Source: JARDZU01 sp963734115
Lineage (GTDB): Bacteria > Actinomycetota > Acidimicrobiia > Spongiisociales > ZC4RG35
Direction of reading: 5' to 3'
Assembly: GCA_963734115.1 (NCBI GenBank)
Contig: CAVTFV010000006.1
Coordinates: 310,001 to 374,000, forward strand
Length of the DNA: 64,000 nt
The translations under genes were made by a program, and so were the position numbers. Shown piece after piece: positions 29,714 to 37,440 of this stretch (the stretch's first letter is position 1; each line of letters starts with the position of its first letter). Below the pieces are notes generated by a model. It searched no databases. It was not told the origin of the DNA and saw nothing but the letters and a program-made list of their open reading frames with translations.

Positions 29714-30135
29714 GCCGGCTCGGGTTCGACCAGTCGCGCCTTGAGCTCTTCCCGGATATCAGGGGTGAGGCTGTCCCCGACCCGTTGCACGAAGATGGAC
29801 ATCTCGAAGGCCACGGCCCCGAGGTCGATCTCCTTGCTGGTGAGACAGCACAGGAGCGAGCCGTGACGGATGCCGGTGACAAAGAGCCATCCCTGCTGCA
29901 TCTCGACGATGATGTTCGACACTGCGCCGGCCCCGAACCGGCCGGCGGATCCGTAGGCCAATCCGATCATCCCCGATGACACCGCGGCCAGTCTCTCGGC
30001 GGTCTCCCGATCGACATCCTGTGACCTGGCCATGGCCAGCCCATCTGATGAGACGACGACCGCCTGCTTGATGGCGGGCACCGTGACGCATAGACGTTCG
30101 AGCAGCCAATTGAGGTTGGTGGCGGCGTCAGTCAT
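29710..30135 (-). CDS. cvnB: Conservon roadblock/LC7 protein CvnB
   Basis: About 141 residues from ATG 30135, a roadblock/LC7 domain: LNWLLERLCVTVPAIKQAVV, VSSDGLAMARSQDVDRETAE, MIGLAYGSAGRFGAG and LCCLTSKEIDLGAVAFEM. Such domains act as GTPase-interacting modules, like MglB for MglA. It overlaps cvnA by 8 bp. Confidence 0.93.
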   Translation of the reverse strand: MTDAATNLNWLLERLCVTVPAIKQAVVVSSDGLAMARSQDVDRETAERLAAVSSGMIGLAYGSAGRFGAGAVSNIIVEMQQGWLFVTGIRHGSLLCCLTSKEIDLGAVAFEMSIFVQRVGDSLTPDIREELKARLVEPEPA

Positions 30136-31540
30136 CGCTCTCACCCTGTGCCTCCGCCTCGGCCCGGCCCCGGTTGTAGTCGACCAGCGCCGACCTGAGG
30201 GTGCCACCAGCCTCTCCGGCGGCGACGCTCGGCGCCGGCTCCTCCTCGCGGAATGCCCGGCCAGGGATTCGCACTGGCAAGTCTCCACCTTCAAGCCCAA
30301 CCACAGATGCGGTCGCCACGGGGACCGGAACAGGGCCGACTGTTTCGACCATCTCCGGCCGGGTCAGATCGATGACCTCGTCGTCCGGTCCGGCTGCCTT
30401 CGCCGTCTCCAGACGGTCGCGGGGGATCGTCACCTTGACGGTGATTCCGGGAACACTTGGTATCAGTTGAACGGTGAGCCCGTGCCGATGCGCCAGCTTG
30501 GCCACGACGTATATCCCCATGGTTGGCTCGACCGAGAGGCCAAGGGCCGGTGGTCGCTCCAGGATCCGATTCAGCTCGGCCAGCCTCGGGTCGGACATCC
30601 CAACACCGTGGTCCGAGATCGAGAGCTCATAGCCGTCGACGTCGAAGAGCCCGGTGACACGCACCGGCTCGGTGGGAGGTGAGAACTGCACGGAGTTCTC
30701 GAAGAGCTCCGCGAGGAGGTGGGCGACATCGGTGACAGCTCCGGCAGACAGCCGGGCCGGCTCCAGGGCGAGCAGCTCGACCCGCTGATACTCATCCACC
30801 TCGCTCAAGGCAGCCCGGACCACATCAGAGATATCGGTGGCCTTGGCCCACAGACGCGGGGACTCGGACCCGGCCAACACGAGGAGGCTCTCGGCGTTCC
30901 GCCGCATCCGTGCCGCCAGATGATCGACCTGGTAGTAGCCGCCGAGGGTCTCGGGATCCTCCTCCCGGGATTCCAGCTCGTCGAGGAGCGCCAGCTGGCG
31001 ATCGACCAACGAGCTATTGCGACGGGCGAGTGTGACCAGGATGCCGGAGACCCCAACTCGCAGGGATTCCATCTGACGGGCCGAGGTGTCGATGAGGGTC
31101 CGATGCATGTTCTCGAATGCTCGGGACAGATCGCCGATCTCGTCGCCGATGTTGATGTCGAGCCCCAGCGGAGGAAGGACCTCCTCACCGGGATCAGAGG
31201 TGCGCAGCGCGTCGACCAGATCGACCAGGTCCTTGTGGGCCACCCGCCTCGCCGCCCTGGTGACATCTCCGATTCGCTTGCCCATGTTGCGGCCCATCCG
31301 GTATGCCACGAGAAGCGATCCCAGAGCCACCAACCCCACGACGGTCCCGACGGTCACGGCAAGCCATACATCGCCGGAGGTCGCCAGCGACCAGACGAGG
31401 AAGACCCCGAGCAGCAGAGCAACCACCACGATCGGCACAGTGGCCAGCGTCAGCTTGGACGGAATGCTCCACTGTTTCGACGCGGATTCAGACCTGACAC
31501 GACCCGCCACCTTCGCTCCCATGCCAAAAACGTTAACCAC
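30128..31540 (-). CDS. cvnA: Conservon sensor histidine kinase-like protein CvnA
   Basis: 470 residues from GTG 31540, which has an aggagg site 11 bp upstream. Two membrane helices (LATVPIVVVALLLGVFLVW, VTVGTVVGLVALGSLLVAY) are followed by a HAMP-like region, a dimerisation segment without an obvious phospho-acceptor His, and a HATPase domain (LLAELFENSVQFSPP, SISDHGVGMSD, MGIYVVAKLAHRHGL). A disordered acidic tail follows. It heads the cvnABCD operon; its C-terminal half is duplicated at 26266-27069. Confidence 0.92.
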   Translation of the reverse strand: MVNVFGMGAKVAGRVRSESASKQWSIPSKLTLATVPIVVVALLLGVFLVWSLATSGDVWLAVTVGTVVGLVALGSLLVAYRMGRNMGKRIGDVTRAARRVAHKDLVDLVDALRTSDPGEEVLPPLGLDINIGDEIGDLSRAFENMHRTLIDTSARQMESLRVGVSGILVTLARRNSSLVDRQLALLDELESREEDPETLGGYYQVDHLAARMRRNAESLLVLAGSESPRLWAKATDISDVVRAALSEVDEYQRVELLALEPARLSAGAVTDVAHLLAELFENSVQFSPPTEPVRVTGLFDVDGYELSISDHGVGMSDPRLAELNRILERPPALGLSVEPTMGIYVVAKLAHRHGLTVQLIPSVPGITVKVTIPRDRLETAKAAGPDDEVIDLTRPEMVETVGPVPVPVATASVVGLEGGDLPVRIPGRAFREEEPAPSVAAGEAGGTLRSALVDYNRGRAEAEAQGESDD

Positions 31541-31648
31541 GGCATGGTCCGCCTCCTGGGATTGATTCTTCTCCGATCTCGTCGATCCGGGCGGGACGGA
31601 TTCGTAGTAGTCGTGAAGGCCGAAAACCGGTCAGGAAGGAGAAAGGTC

Positions 31649-32283
31649 ATGAAACTGACCGTCACCACATTCATCACCCTGGACGGCGTTATGCAGGGTC
31701 CCGGCGGACCCGATGAGGACCGCAGCAACGGTTTCGAGTTGGGAGGCTGGCTTGTTCCCTTTGCCGACGAAGGCATGGGCCGAGCCATCACCGATATCTT
31801 CACCAGGGCCGAGGAGATCCTGCTCGGACGGACCACGTACGACATGATGTATCCCTATTGGTCCACGTTCCCGGACCAGGACGATGTGGTAGCCGCGGCG
31901 CTGAACAACCTGCCCAAGCATGTCGCCACCAGCCGACCGGACAGCCTCGAATGGACCAACTCGCGCCCAATCAAAGGCGACGTAGTCGAAGCGGTTCGCG
32001 AGCTGAAAGAGCGTTCCGGAGGCGAACTTCAGGTCCACGGGAGTCACGGTCTCCTGCAGACCCTGATCCGAGCCGGGCTCGTCGACGAGTACAACCTCTT
32101 CACCTATCCAGTCGTGCTGGGCGATGGGAAGCGGCTATTCGAGTCGGGCACCATCCCGACGTCGATGAAGTACCAGTCGAGCCAGATCACCGACGCAGGT
32201 GTCGTCGTTGCCTCGTATGTCCCGGCGGGCCCACCACCTTGCTCGCCATCCCGCCAAACGAAGGACAGCACGCGGGGAGCTGA
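31649..32283 (+). CDS. Dihydrofolate-reductase-fold protein (RibD C-domain/YyaP type)
   Basis: About 200 residues: KLTVTTFITLDGVMQGPGGP at the start, EILLGRTTYDMMYPYWSTFP, LQVHGSHGLLQTLIRAGLVD and NLFTYPVVLGDGKRLFE. It belongs to the small dihydrofolate-reductase-like family related to the RibD reductase domain; the substrate is unknown. The start ATG 31649 follows aaggagaaagg. The family homology ends about 32232. The same frame stays open into the next gene, but a shifted frame stops at 32283. I use the latter, so the last 15-20 residues are uncertain. Confidence 0.82.
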
Positions 32284-32360
32284 CGATTTTTCGCGGTCTT
32301 CTGGATCCATGTTTGGGGATCCCATGAGTTTGGGTAAACGTGCCCTTGCCGGAGCCAGGC

Positions 32361-32378
32361 ACCTCCCACGTGGGAGGT
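32361..32378. promoter_or_regulatory. Perfect 18-bp palindrome with CACGTG core
   Basis: ACCTCCCACGTGGGAGGT is a perfect inverted repeat with no spacer, 8 bp before the first possible start codon of the EPV-repeat protein. A dimeric regulator could bind it, or it could fold as a short hairpin in the 5' leader. The sequence shows nothing more. Confidence 0.45.
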
Positions 32379-32386
32379 CCGACGGT

Positions 32387-33730
32387 ATGCATGGGCTGGG
32401 TATGGATAGGCAATCGGTAAAACAGGCTCCCACGGCCGGTGAAGCGGACCGGCGTCAGGCACATCTCCTCGCCAAGATCCTTGGCACTCTCGCCTTGGCC
32501 GCATTCATGATCTCGCTCTCTGCCGGAACCGCACAGGCCCTCGGCATCGGAGAGATCGTCGAAGAGCTTCCTGTAGAGATCGATCTCGGGATCGAATCCA
32601 CGCCGCGCCCGAGTCGGAACCCGAGCCCGAGCAAGCCGCGGGTGGTCTTGGTGAAGTCGTCGAAGATGTGACCGAAGCAGTCACCGAGCCAGTCTCGAGC
32701 CAACCCGCTCCGACTCAGCAATCCGCACCGCAGAATCCCGTGAACACGATCGTGGAACCTGTCACCCGGGCCATCGAGCCGGTCGCCGAAGTCATCGAAG
32801 AGCCCGTTGGACAGGTCACCCAGGTAATTGAGCCGGTGGCCAAGGTCATCCAAGAGCCCGTTGGACAGGTCACCCGGGCCATCGAGCCGGTCGCCGAAGT
32901 CATCGAGGAGCCGGTTGGCCAGGTCACCCGCCCGGCAATGGAGACGGTCGAACCCGTCACCAACACCGTGCGGGCGGTGGTGGACTCCGCCGCCGGCGCC
33001 ATCGAAGAGCCGGTGACCCGCATCGTCCAGACGGTTTCCCCAGCACTAGAAGAGATCCAAGAGCCGCTGCACCCCGTACTCGGTGGCGTGACCACCACTG
33101 TCGAGACGACGACCGGGTTGGTCGATGAGGTTTCGACCCCCATTTTCGACGACGTCGATGATCTGGTCGGTGTCACCCTCCCCCTGATCCCATCGCCAGA
33201 CGATCTCCTCGGAGGGATCGACGATGTCCTCGATAGCGACCCCGATGCGGGTCCTGCTCCGACAGTGCCCGGTTCCCCCTCCAAGGACCCGGAGACAGCC
33301 GTCTCCAGACCGGATCAGGGACCCTCGAGATCGGTCACGAGCCCGCCACGGCCAGGTATTGGCAGCCTTCTGCCACCGCCCATCGTCCCCGTCGCCGAGC
33401 CGCCCGGGCATACCGACAATCCGACGCATTCCCCGATGGCGGCATCCGCGACGACAAGCCGCCGCGTCTTGGGAAGCCTCGGGCCTGAACACCACAACGG
33501 GGAACGCTTCGCCTCCTCCATATGACTCCGAGGATTCGGAAGCACCGATCCGCGCCGGGGTCGTTGCCGCTTCCTCCCCTTCGAGCTCGAGCTCCGGCTC
33601 GACGTCAGGTCTTCTAGCTGTACTCGTTCTGCTCGGGCTGATCGCGCCCCGGTTGAGCCGCTGGCTCCGGCCTCGACCGGTTCTTTGGCGCCCATTCGCC
33701 CTGGCAGAGGCCCTAGAGCTACCCGGCTAA
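32387..33730 (+). CDS. Secreted EPV-repeat protein with C-terminal membrane anchor (two frame breaks)
   Basis: The N-terminus has a long signal peptide (HLLAKILGTLALAAFMISLS, then AGTAQA). The middle is a Val/Glu/Pro-rich stretch with tandem 18-residue repeats (VTRAIEPVAEVIEEPVGQ). An acidic and Pro-rich linker follows, then a membrane helix (TSGLLAVLVLLGLIAPRL) and a basic tail. This suggests a cell-surface stalk protein. The frames join near 32600 (to PESEPEPEQAAGGLGEVV) and near 33490 (to PPPYDSEDSEAP). The start may be ATG 32387 or 32402. No family is recognised. The N/Q-rich secreted repeat protein follows 78 bp downstream. Confidence 0.68.
32761..32922 (+). repeat. Three tandem copies of a 54-bp repeat
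   Basis: Units start at 32761, 32815 and 32869. Units 1 and 3 are nearly identical; unit 2 differs at several codon positions. Each encodes 18 residues with two EPV motifs. The reading frame is kept, so the repeat is protein-level structure. Confidence 0.85.
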
Positions 33731-33746
33731 CCACCTCCATTGCGCA

Positions 33747-33781
33747 AACGCGCGGGTGCGGACCTTGTCCCGCCGCGCGTT
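33747..33781 (+). terminator. Candidate hairpin between the two surface-protein genes
   Basis: Arms aacgcgcgg (33747-33755) and ccgcgcgtt (33773-33781) can pair with a 17-base loop. There is no clear T-run after it (ctctcag), so it may be a processing or attenuation hairpin and not a strong terminator. Confidence 0.35.
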
Positions 33782-33808
33782 CTCTCAGACACCTAATGGA
33801 GGTGACTC

Positions 33809-35279
33809 ATGAAGCACTGGCTCAAGAGAGCGCTGGCGACCGCCGCGCTCGCCAGTGGGGCGCTGATCGCAACCGCCGGAATGGCGAGTGCCAGTTCCGA
33901 GAGCTCCACTCCCTGTGGACCCCGGGGCGATCATCAGCCTGACCCAAGAAGCAACCAACAACAACACCAACGACCAGACCGCCAACCCGAGCGCGGAGAC
34001 CAACCAGGTCAACGTGTACGCACCGGTGGCCGTCCTCGCCAAGGACAGCAACAACGGCAAGGTCGACCAGTCCAACGAGGCTGAGACCACCGTCATTGCG
34101 TCCAACGACAACGACACCGAGCAGTCGATCGACCAGGATCAGACCGCCGGTGACGGCGGATGGCTGTGGCAAATGCGGTTCGGAAGGTGGCGTCTCTCAG
34201 TCACAGACGGCTGAGAACAACAACACCAACGAGCAGACCGCCAACCCGAGCGCGACGACCAACCAGTCCAACGAGATGCGCCTGATGGCCGAACTCAGCC
34301 AAGGACAGCAACAACGGCAAGGTCGACCAGTCCAACGAGGCTGAGACCACGGTCATTGCGTCCAACGACAACGACACCGAGCAGTCGATCGACCAGGATC
34401 AGACCGCCGGTGACGGCCGTGATGGCTGTGGCAAATGCGGTTCGGAAGGTGGCGTCTCTCAGTCACAGACGGCTGAGAACAACAACACCAACGAGCAGAC
34501 CGCCAACCCCAGCGCGACGACCAACCAGTCCAACGAGATCGGGACCGACCAGGCCCAGAACTCGAGCCCGAACGGGAAAAAGGACTACGGGTCGCGCGGT
34601 GAGGACGACATCGACCAGTCCAACGAGGCTGAGACCACGGTCATTGCGTCCAACGACAACGACACCGAGCAGAAGATCGACCAGGATCAGACGGCCCGGG
34701 ACAAGGACGACCGAGACCACAAGGACAAGGACGACCGAGACCACAAGGACAAGGACGACCGAGACCACAAGACAAGGACGACCGGACCACAAGGACAAGG
34801 ACGACCGAGACCACAAGGACAAGGACGACCGAGACCACAAGGACAAGGACGACCGAGACCACAAGGACAAGGACGACCGAGACCACAAGGACAAGGACGA
34901 CCGAGACCACAAGGACAAGGACGACCGAGACCACAAGGACAAGGACGACCGAGACCACAAGGACAAGGACGACCGAGACCACAAGGACAAGGACGACCGA
35001 GACCACAAGGACAAGGACGACCGAGACCACAAGGACAAGGACAAGGACTGCCTCGGAGCGGACTGCGACCGGTGTGTCAGAACTCAGTCACAGACGGCTG
35101 AGAACAACAACACCAACAACCAGAACGCCGGGCCTAGTGCTCATACCAATCAGTCCAACTCGTCCGATCGCGGCCGGAACGACTTAGACCAGTCCAACGA
35201 AGCCGGGACCAAGGCGCTAGCCGCCAACCGGAACGGCGCTGGTCAGTCGATCGGTCAGTCGCAACACCTCTCCAGCTGA
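33809..35279 (+). CDS. Secreted Asn/Gln-rich repeat protein, amyloid- or curlin-like in composition (several frame breaks)
   Basis: ATG 33809 follows a strong ggaggtga site, and the product opens with a signal peptide (MKHWLKRALATAALASGALI, then ATAGMASA). The mature part is built from repeated blocks: NNNTNDQTANPSAETNQ-type stretches alternate with DQSNEAETTVIASNDNDTEQ. Between blocks 2 and 3 is a Cys pair (GCGKCGSEGG), and after the charged region CLGADCDRC. A highly charged 8-residue repeat (DKDDRDHK) fills 34700-35033. The regular spacing of Gln and Asn recalls curlin-type functional amyloids, but no family match can be claimed. Frame breaks occur near 33915, 34160, 34290 and 34780; all are in or beside repeats, where read errors are likely. 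Confidence 0.65.
33955..34535 (+). repeat. Long imperfect DNA repeats encoding the N/Q-rich blocks
   Basis: The stretch aacaacaacaccaacga begins at about 33958, 34215 and 34481. The linked stretch beginning gtcgaccagtccaacgag recurs about 260 bp apart. A fourth, diverged copy of the first stretch is at 35104. Copies 1 and 2 differ by small indels that change frame, consistent with either slippage or sequencing error. Confidence 0.75.
34700..35033 (+). repeat. Fourteen copies of a 24-bp tandem repeat
   Basis: The unit gacaaggacgaccgagacca plus caag encodes DKDDRDHK. Units 1-3 run 34700-34771. Unit 4 (34772-34793) lacks two bases and breaks the frame, and ten perfect units follow from 34794. 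The near-perfect identity suggests recent expansion, and copy number may vary between strains or cells. Confidence 0.92.
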
Positions 35280-35565
35280 CGGTGGGTGGATGTCAGAGAG
35301 GAGGTGATACGCGGCGATGAGTGATGCTGTGGGCCCGTCGGTCGAAACGGCCTGGCTCTGGCTCGTGCGGCCGATTGGGCCCACGGCATCGGCTCTGTGC
35401 CACGACGGATCAGAGGTGCGTGGCGGATGGTCGATCGGGCTCCTCCCGGCCCCGACGTCCGCCACGCTCCCCACCAGGCCCCTCGCTCTGCTGGGCGAGT
35501 CGGAAATCGGATCCGCCTGATGAACCCACCCCGGCTCGACCACTAGCTTCGTCCCTCTTCGAAGG
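35280..35565. other. Intergenic region with possible small gene
   Basis: These 286 bp separate the repeat protein from the FAD enzyme. A 67-residue frame (35317-35520, plus strand) starts ATG 8 bases after a strong aggaggtga site. Its product has no recognisable feature, and its composition does not clearly favour coding. A gtgggccc/gggcccac inverted repeat lies inside it. I can neither accept nor exclude a small gene. Confidence 0.3.
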
Positions 35566-37437
35566 ATGAGGCAGATGACATCGGATCGAATCAGCACGTT
35601 CGAGGGCGCCGGAAGAGGCCCGAAGGTCGCAGTGCTCGGGGGTGGCGTGGCGGGGATGAGCGCCGCCCACGAGTTGATCGAACGCGGCTTCCGCGTGGCC
35701 GTTTTCGAGCGCCAGACCGAGTTGTGCGGTGGCAAGGCGAGAAGCATCCCGGTTCCGGTCGGGGGCGACAATTCGATCTGCGCAGATGTGGAGGGGCCCG
35801 CCGGGTTCCTGCCCGGTGAGCATGGCTTTCGGTTCTTCCCCCGGTTCTACCGCCACGTCACCGACACGATGAGCCGAATTCCCTTCGGCGACCAGGGCGC
35901 CCATGTGGTCGACAACCTCACCGACACATCTCGGGTCGAGATGTCGCTCTACGGGAAGAAGTCGATCGAGATGCCGTCGAGGTTCCCGACCACTCGGGAG
36001 GATTGGGCCCTCATCATCCAGGACCTGAGTGACAACGTCCCGGCGGAGATGGGGCTCCAGAACGACGAGATCGAGTTCTTCGTCGGGAAGCTCTGGCAGG
36101 TGTTGACCAGCTGCGACGCCCGCCGTCAGGAGATATACGAGACGATGGGCTGGTGGGATTTCGTCGATGCCAGCAACAAGTCGGAGGGCTATCAGAAGTT
36201 CCTGGCCGAGGGTCTCACCCGCTCGCTCGTTGCCGCCAACGCCCGATTGGCCAATGCCCATGTCGAAGGCGACGTTGGGCTGGCCCTCATCCTGGACATG
36301 CTCATCCCGGGCCCGAGCACCGATCGGGTCCTCAACGGGCCGACCAATGAGGTCTGGCTCGATCCCTGGCTCGCCTATCTGACCGAGAAAGGGGTCGACT
36401 ACCAGTTCGATCGGAAGATCGAAAAGATCGTCTGCAAACCGACGGAAGGCAGCACCGGCGGAAAGATCGAATCGGTCGTCATGTCCGACTCGGCCGGGAA
36501 CAGCTACACGCTCGACGACGCCGACTACTACATCGCCGCCATGCCGGCAGAGGTGATGGCGAAACTCCTCGACGACGGGATCCTCGACATCGACTCGTCC
36601 CTCGAGGGCATCAAGGAGATCGGCACCAAGTATGTCGAATGGATGAACGGCATCCAGTTCTATCTCACCGAGGACATGCCCCTATCCAACGGGCACACGA
36701 TCTACATCGACTCGCCCTGGGCGATCACCTCCATCTCACAACAGCAGTTCTGGCCCGACCACCCACTCGAGAAGTACGGGGATGGAAAGGTGCGCGGGAT
36801 CATCTCGGCCGATATCTCCAACTGGCACGCCGACGGCAACACGATCAAGAAGCCCGCGATGTATTGCACCGCCGAGGAGATCAAGACCGAGGTCTGGGAG
36901 GAGCTGAAGAACTCCCACACCATGGACGAGAAGCCGCTGACCGACGAGATGCTTCATTGCTGGTTCCTGGACCCCGACATACAGCGTGAGAAATGGCTCG
37001 AATCCCTCCCGGAGCCGGGACCTGCCGATGTCACGGGTCTCGTACCCATGGACGAGGACGCAGAGCCCCTCTTCGTCGCCTACGTAGACACCTGGCGGTT
37101 GCGGCCGCACGCATTCACCGCCGTTTCAAACCTCATGCTGGCCTCGGATTACGTGCGAACCTTCACCTCGGTGGCCACCATGGAGGCAGCGAACGAAGCG
37201 GCCCGTCGCGCCGTCAACGCCATCATCGAGCACTCCGGGCACAAGGCCAGCCCGTGTCGGCTCTGGAACGTGACCGAGCCACCGTTCGCCTTCATGTTCC
37301 GGCTGGCTGACCAGCGTCGTTACGACCGTGGCCTGCCCTGGAAGGAGCCACCATTCTTCGTCAAGAGCGCCACCAAGGCAATCACGTCGGCCACCCCCGT
37401 CGCCAAGACCCTGCGACGGGTGGTCACGAAGTCGTAG
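35566..37437 (+). CDS. FAD-dependent oxidoreductase, phytoene/carotene-desaturase-like
   Basis: 623 residues, uninterrupted. The Rossmann FAD motif is KVAVLGGGVAGMSAAHELIE, followed by VFERQTELCGGKARSI, the usual amine-oxidase/desaturase start. PGEHGFRFFPRFYRHVTDTM is typical of the carotenoid-desaturase-like subfamily, and C-terminal segments include FTSVATMEAANEAARRAVNA. The substrate is likely a lipophilic polyene or hydroxysqualene-like compound, but no carotenoid synthesis genes are nearby. The start is ATG 35566 or 35575. The stop is 4 bp from the convergent cyclase gene. Confidence 0.82.
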   Translation: MRQMTSDRISTFEGAGRGPKVAVLGGGVAGMSAAHELIERGFRVAVFERQTELCGGKARSIPVPVGGDNSICADVEGPAGFLPGEHGFRFFPRFYRHVTDTMSRIPFGDQGAHVVDNLTDTSRVEMSLYGKKSIEMPSRFPTTREDWALIIQDLSDNVPAEMGLQNDEIEFFVGKLWQVLTSCDARRQEIYETMGWWDFVDASNKSEGYQKFLAEGLTRSLVAANARLANAHVEGDVGLALILDMLIPGPSTDRVLNGPTNEVWLDPWLAYLTEKGVDYQFDRKIEKIVCKPTEGSTGGKIESVVMSDSAGNSYTLDDADYYIAAMPAEVMAKLLDDGILDIDSSLEGIKEIGTKYVEWMNGIQFYLTEDMPLSNGHTIYIDSPWAITSISQQQFWPDHPLEKYGDGKVRGIISADISNWHADGNTIKKPAMYCTAEEIKTEVWEELKNSHTMDEKPLTDEMLHCWFLDPDIQREKWLESLPEPGPADVTGLVPMDEDAEPLFVAYVDTWRLRPHAFTAVSNLMLASDYVRTFTSVATMEAANEAARRAVNAIIEHSGHKASPCRLWNVTEPPFAFMFRLADQRRYDRGLPWKEPPFFVKSATKAITSATPVAKTLRRVVTKS

Positions 37438-37440
37438 CGG

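Noticed and set aside
30719..31648. Plus-strand extension of the DHFR-like gene through cvnA
   Set aside because: The opposite strand encodes a complete CvnA; the true start at 31649 has its own ribosome binding site.
32284..32386. Riboswitch (c-di-AMP or c-di-GMP type) upstream of the EPV protein
   Set aside because: The known core motifs of those classes could not be matched; only the palindrome is clear.
31649..32671. One open frame spanning the DHFR-like protein and the signal peptide of the EPV protein, suggesting a fusion
   Set aside because: The DHFR family ends near 32232, and a clear new signal peptide starts at about 32387; the frame is open between them by chance or by an indel.
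34700..35033. Array considered as a CRISPR
   Set aside because: Units are directly abutting with no spacers, keep the coding frame and have no cas genes nearby.
34463..35044. Minus-strand open frame of repeated LWSRSSLS residues in the tandem array
   Set aside because: It is the complement of the 24-bp repeat; the plus strand has the signal peptide, SD site and matching repeats on both sides.
35410..36261. Minus-strand open frame overlapping the FAD enzyme start
   Set aside because: Overlaps well-supported coding sequence on the plus strand and has no recognisable domain.
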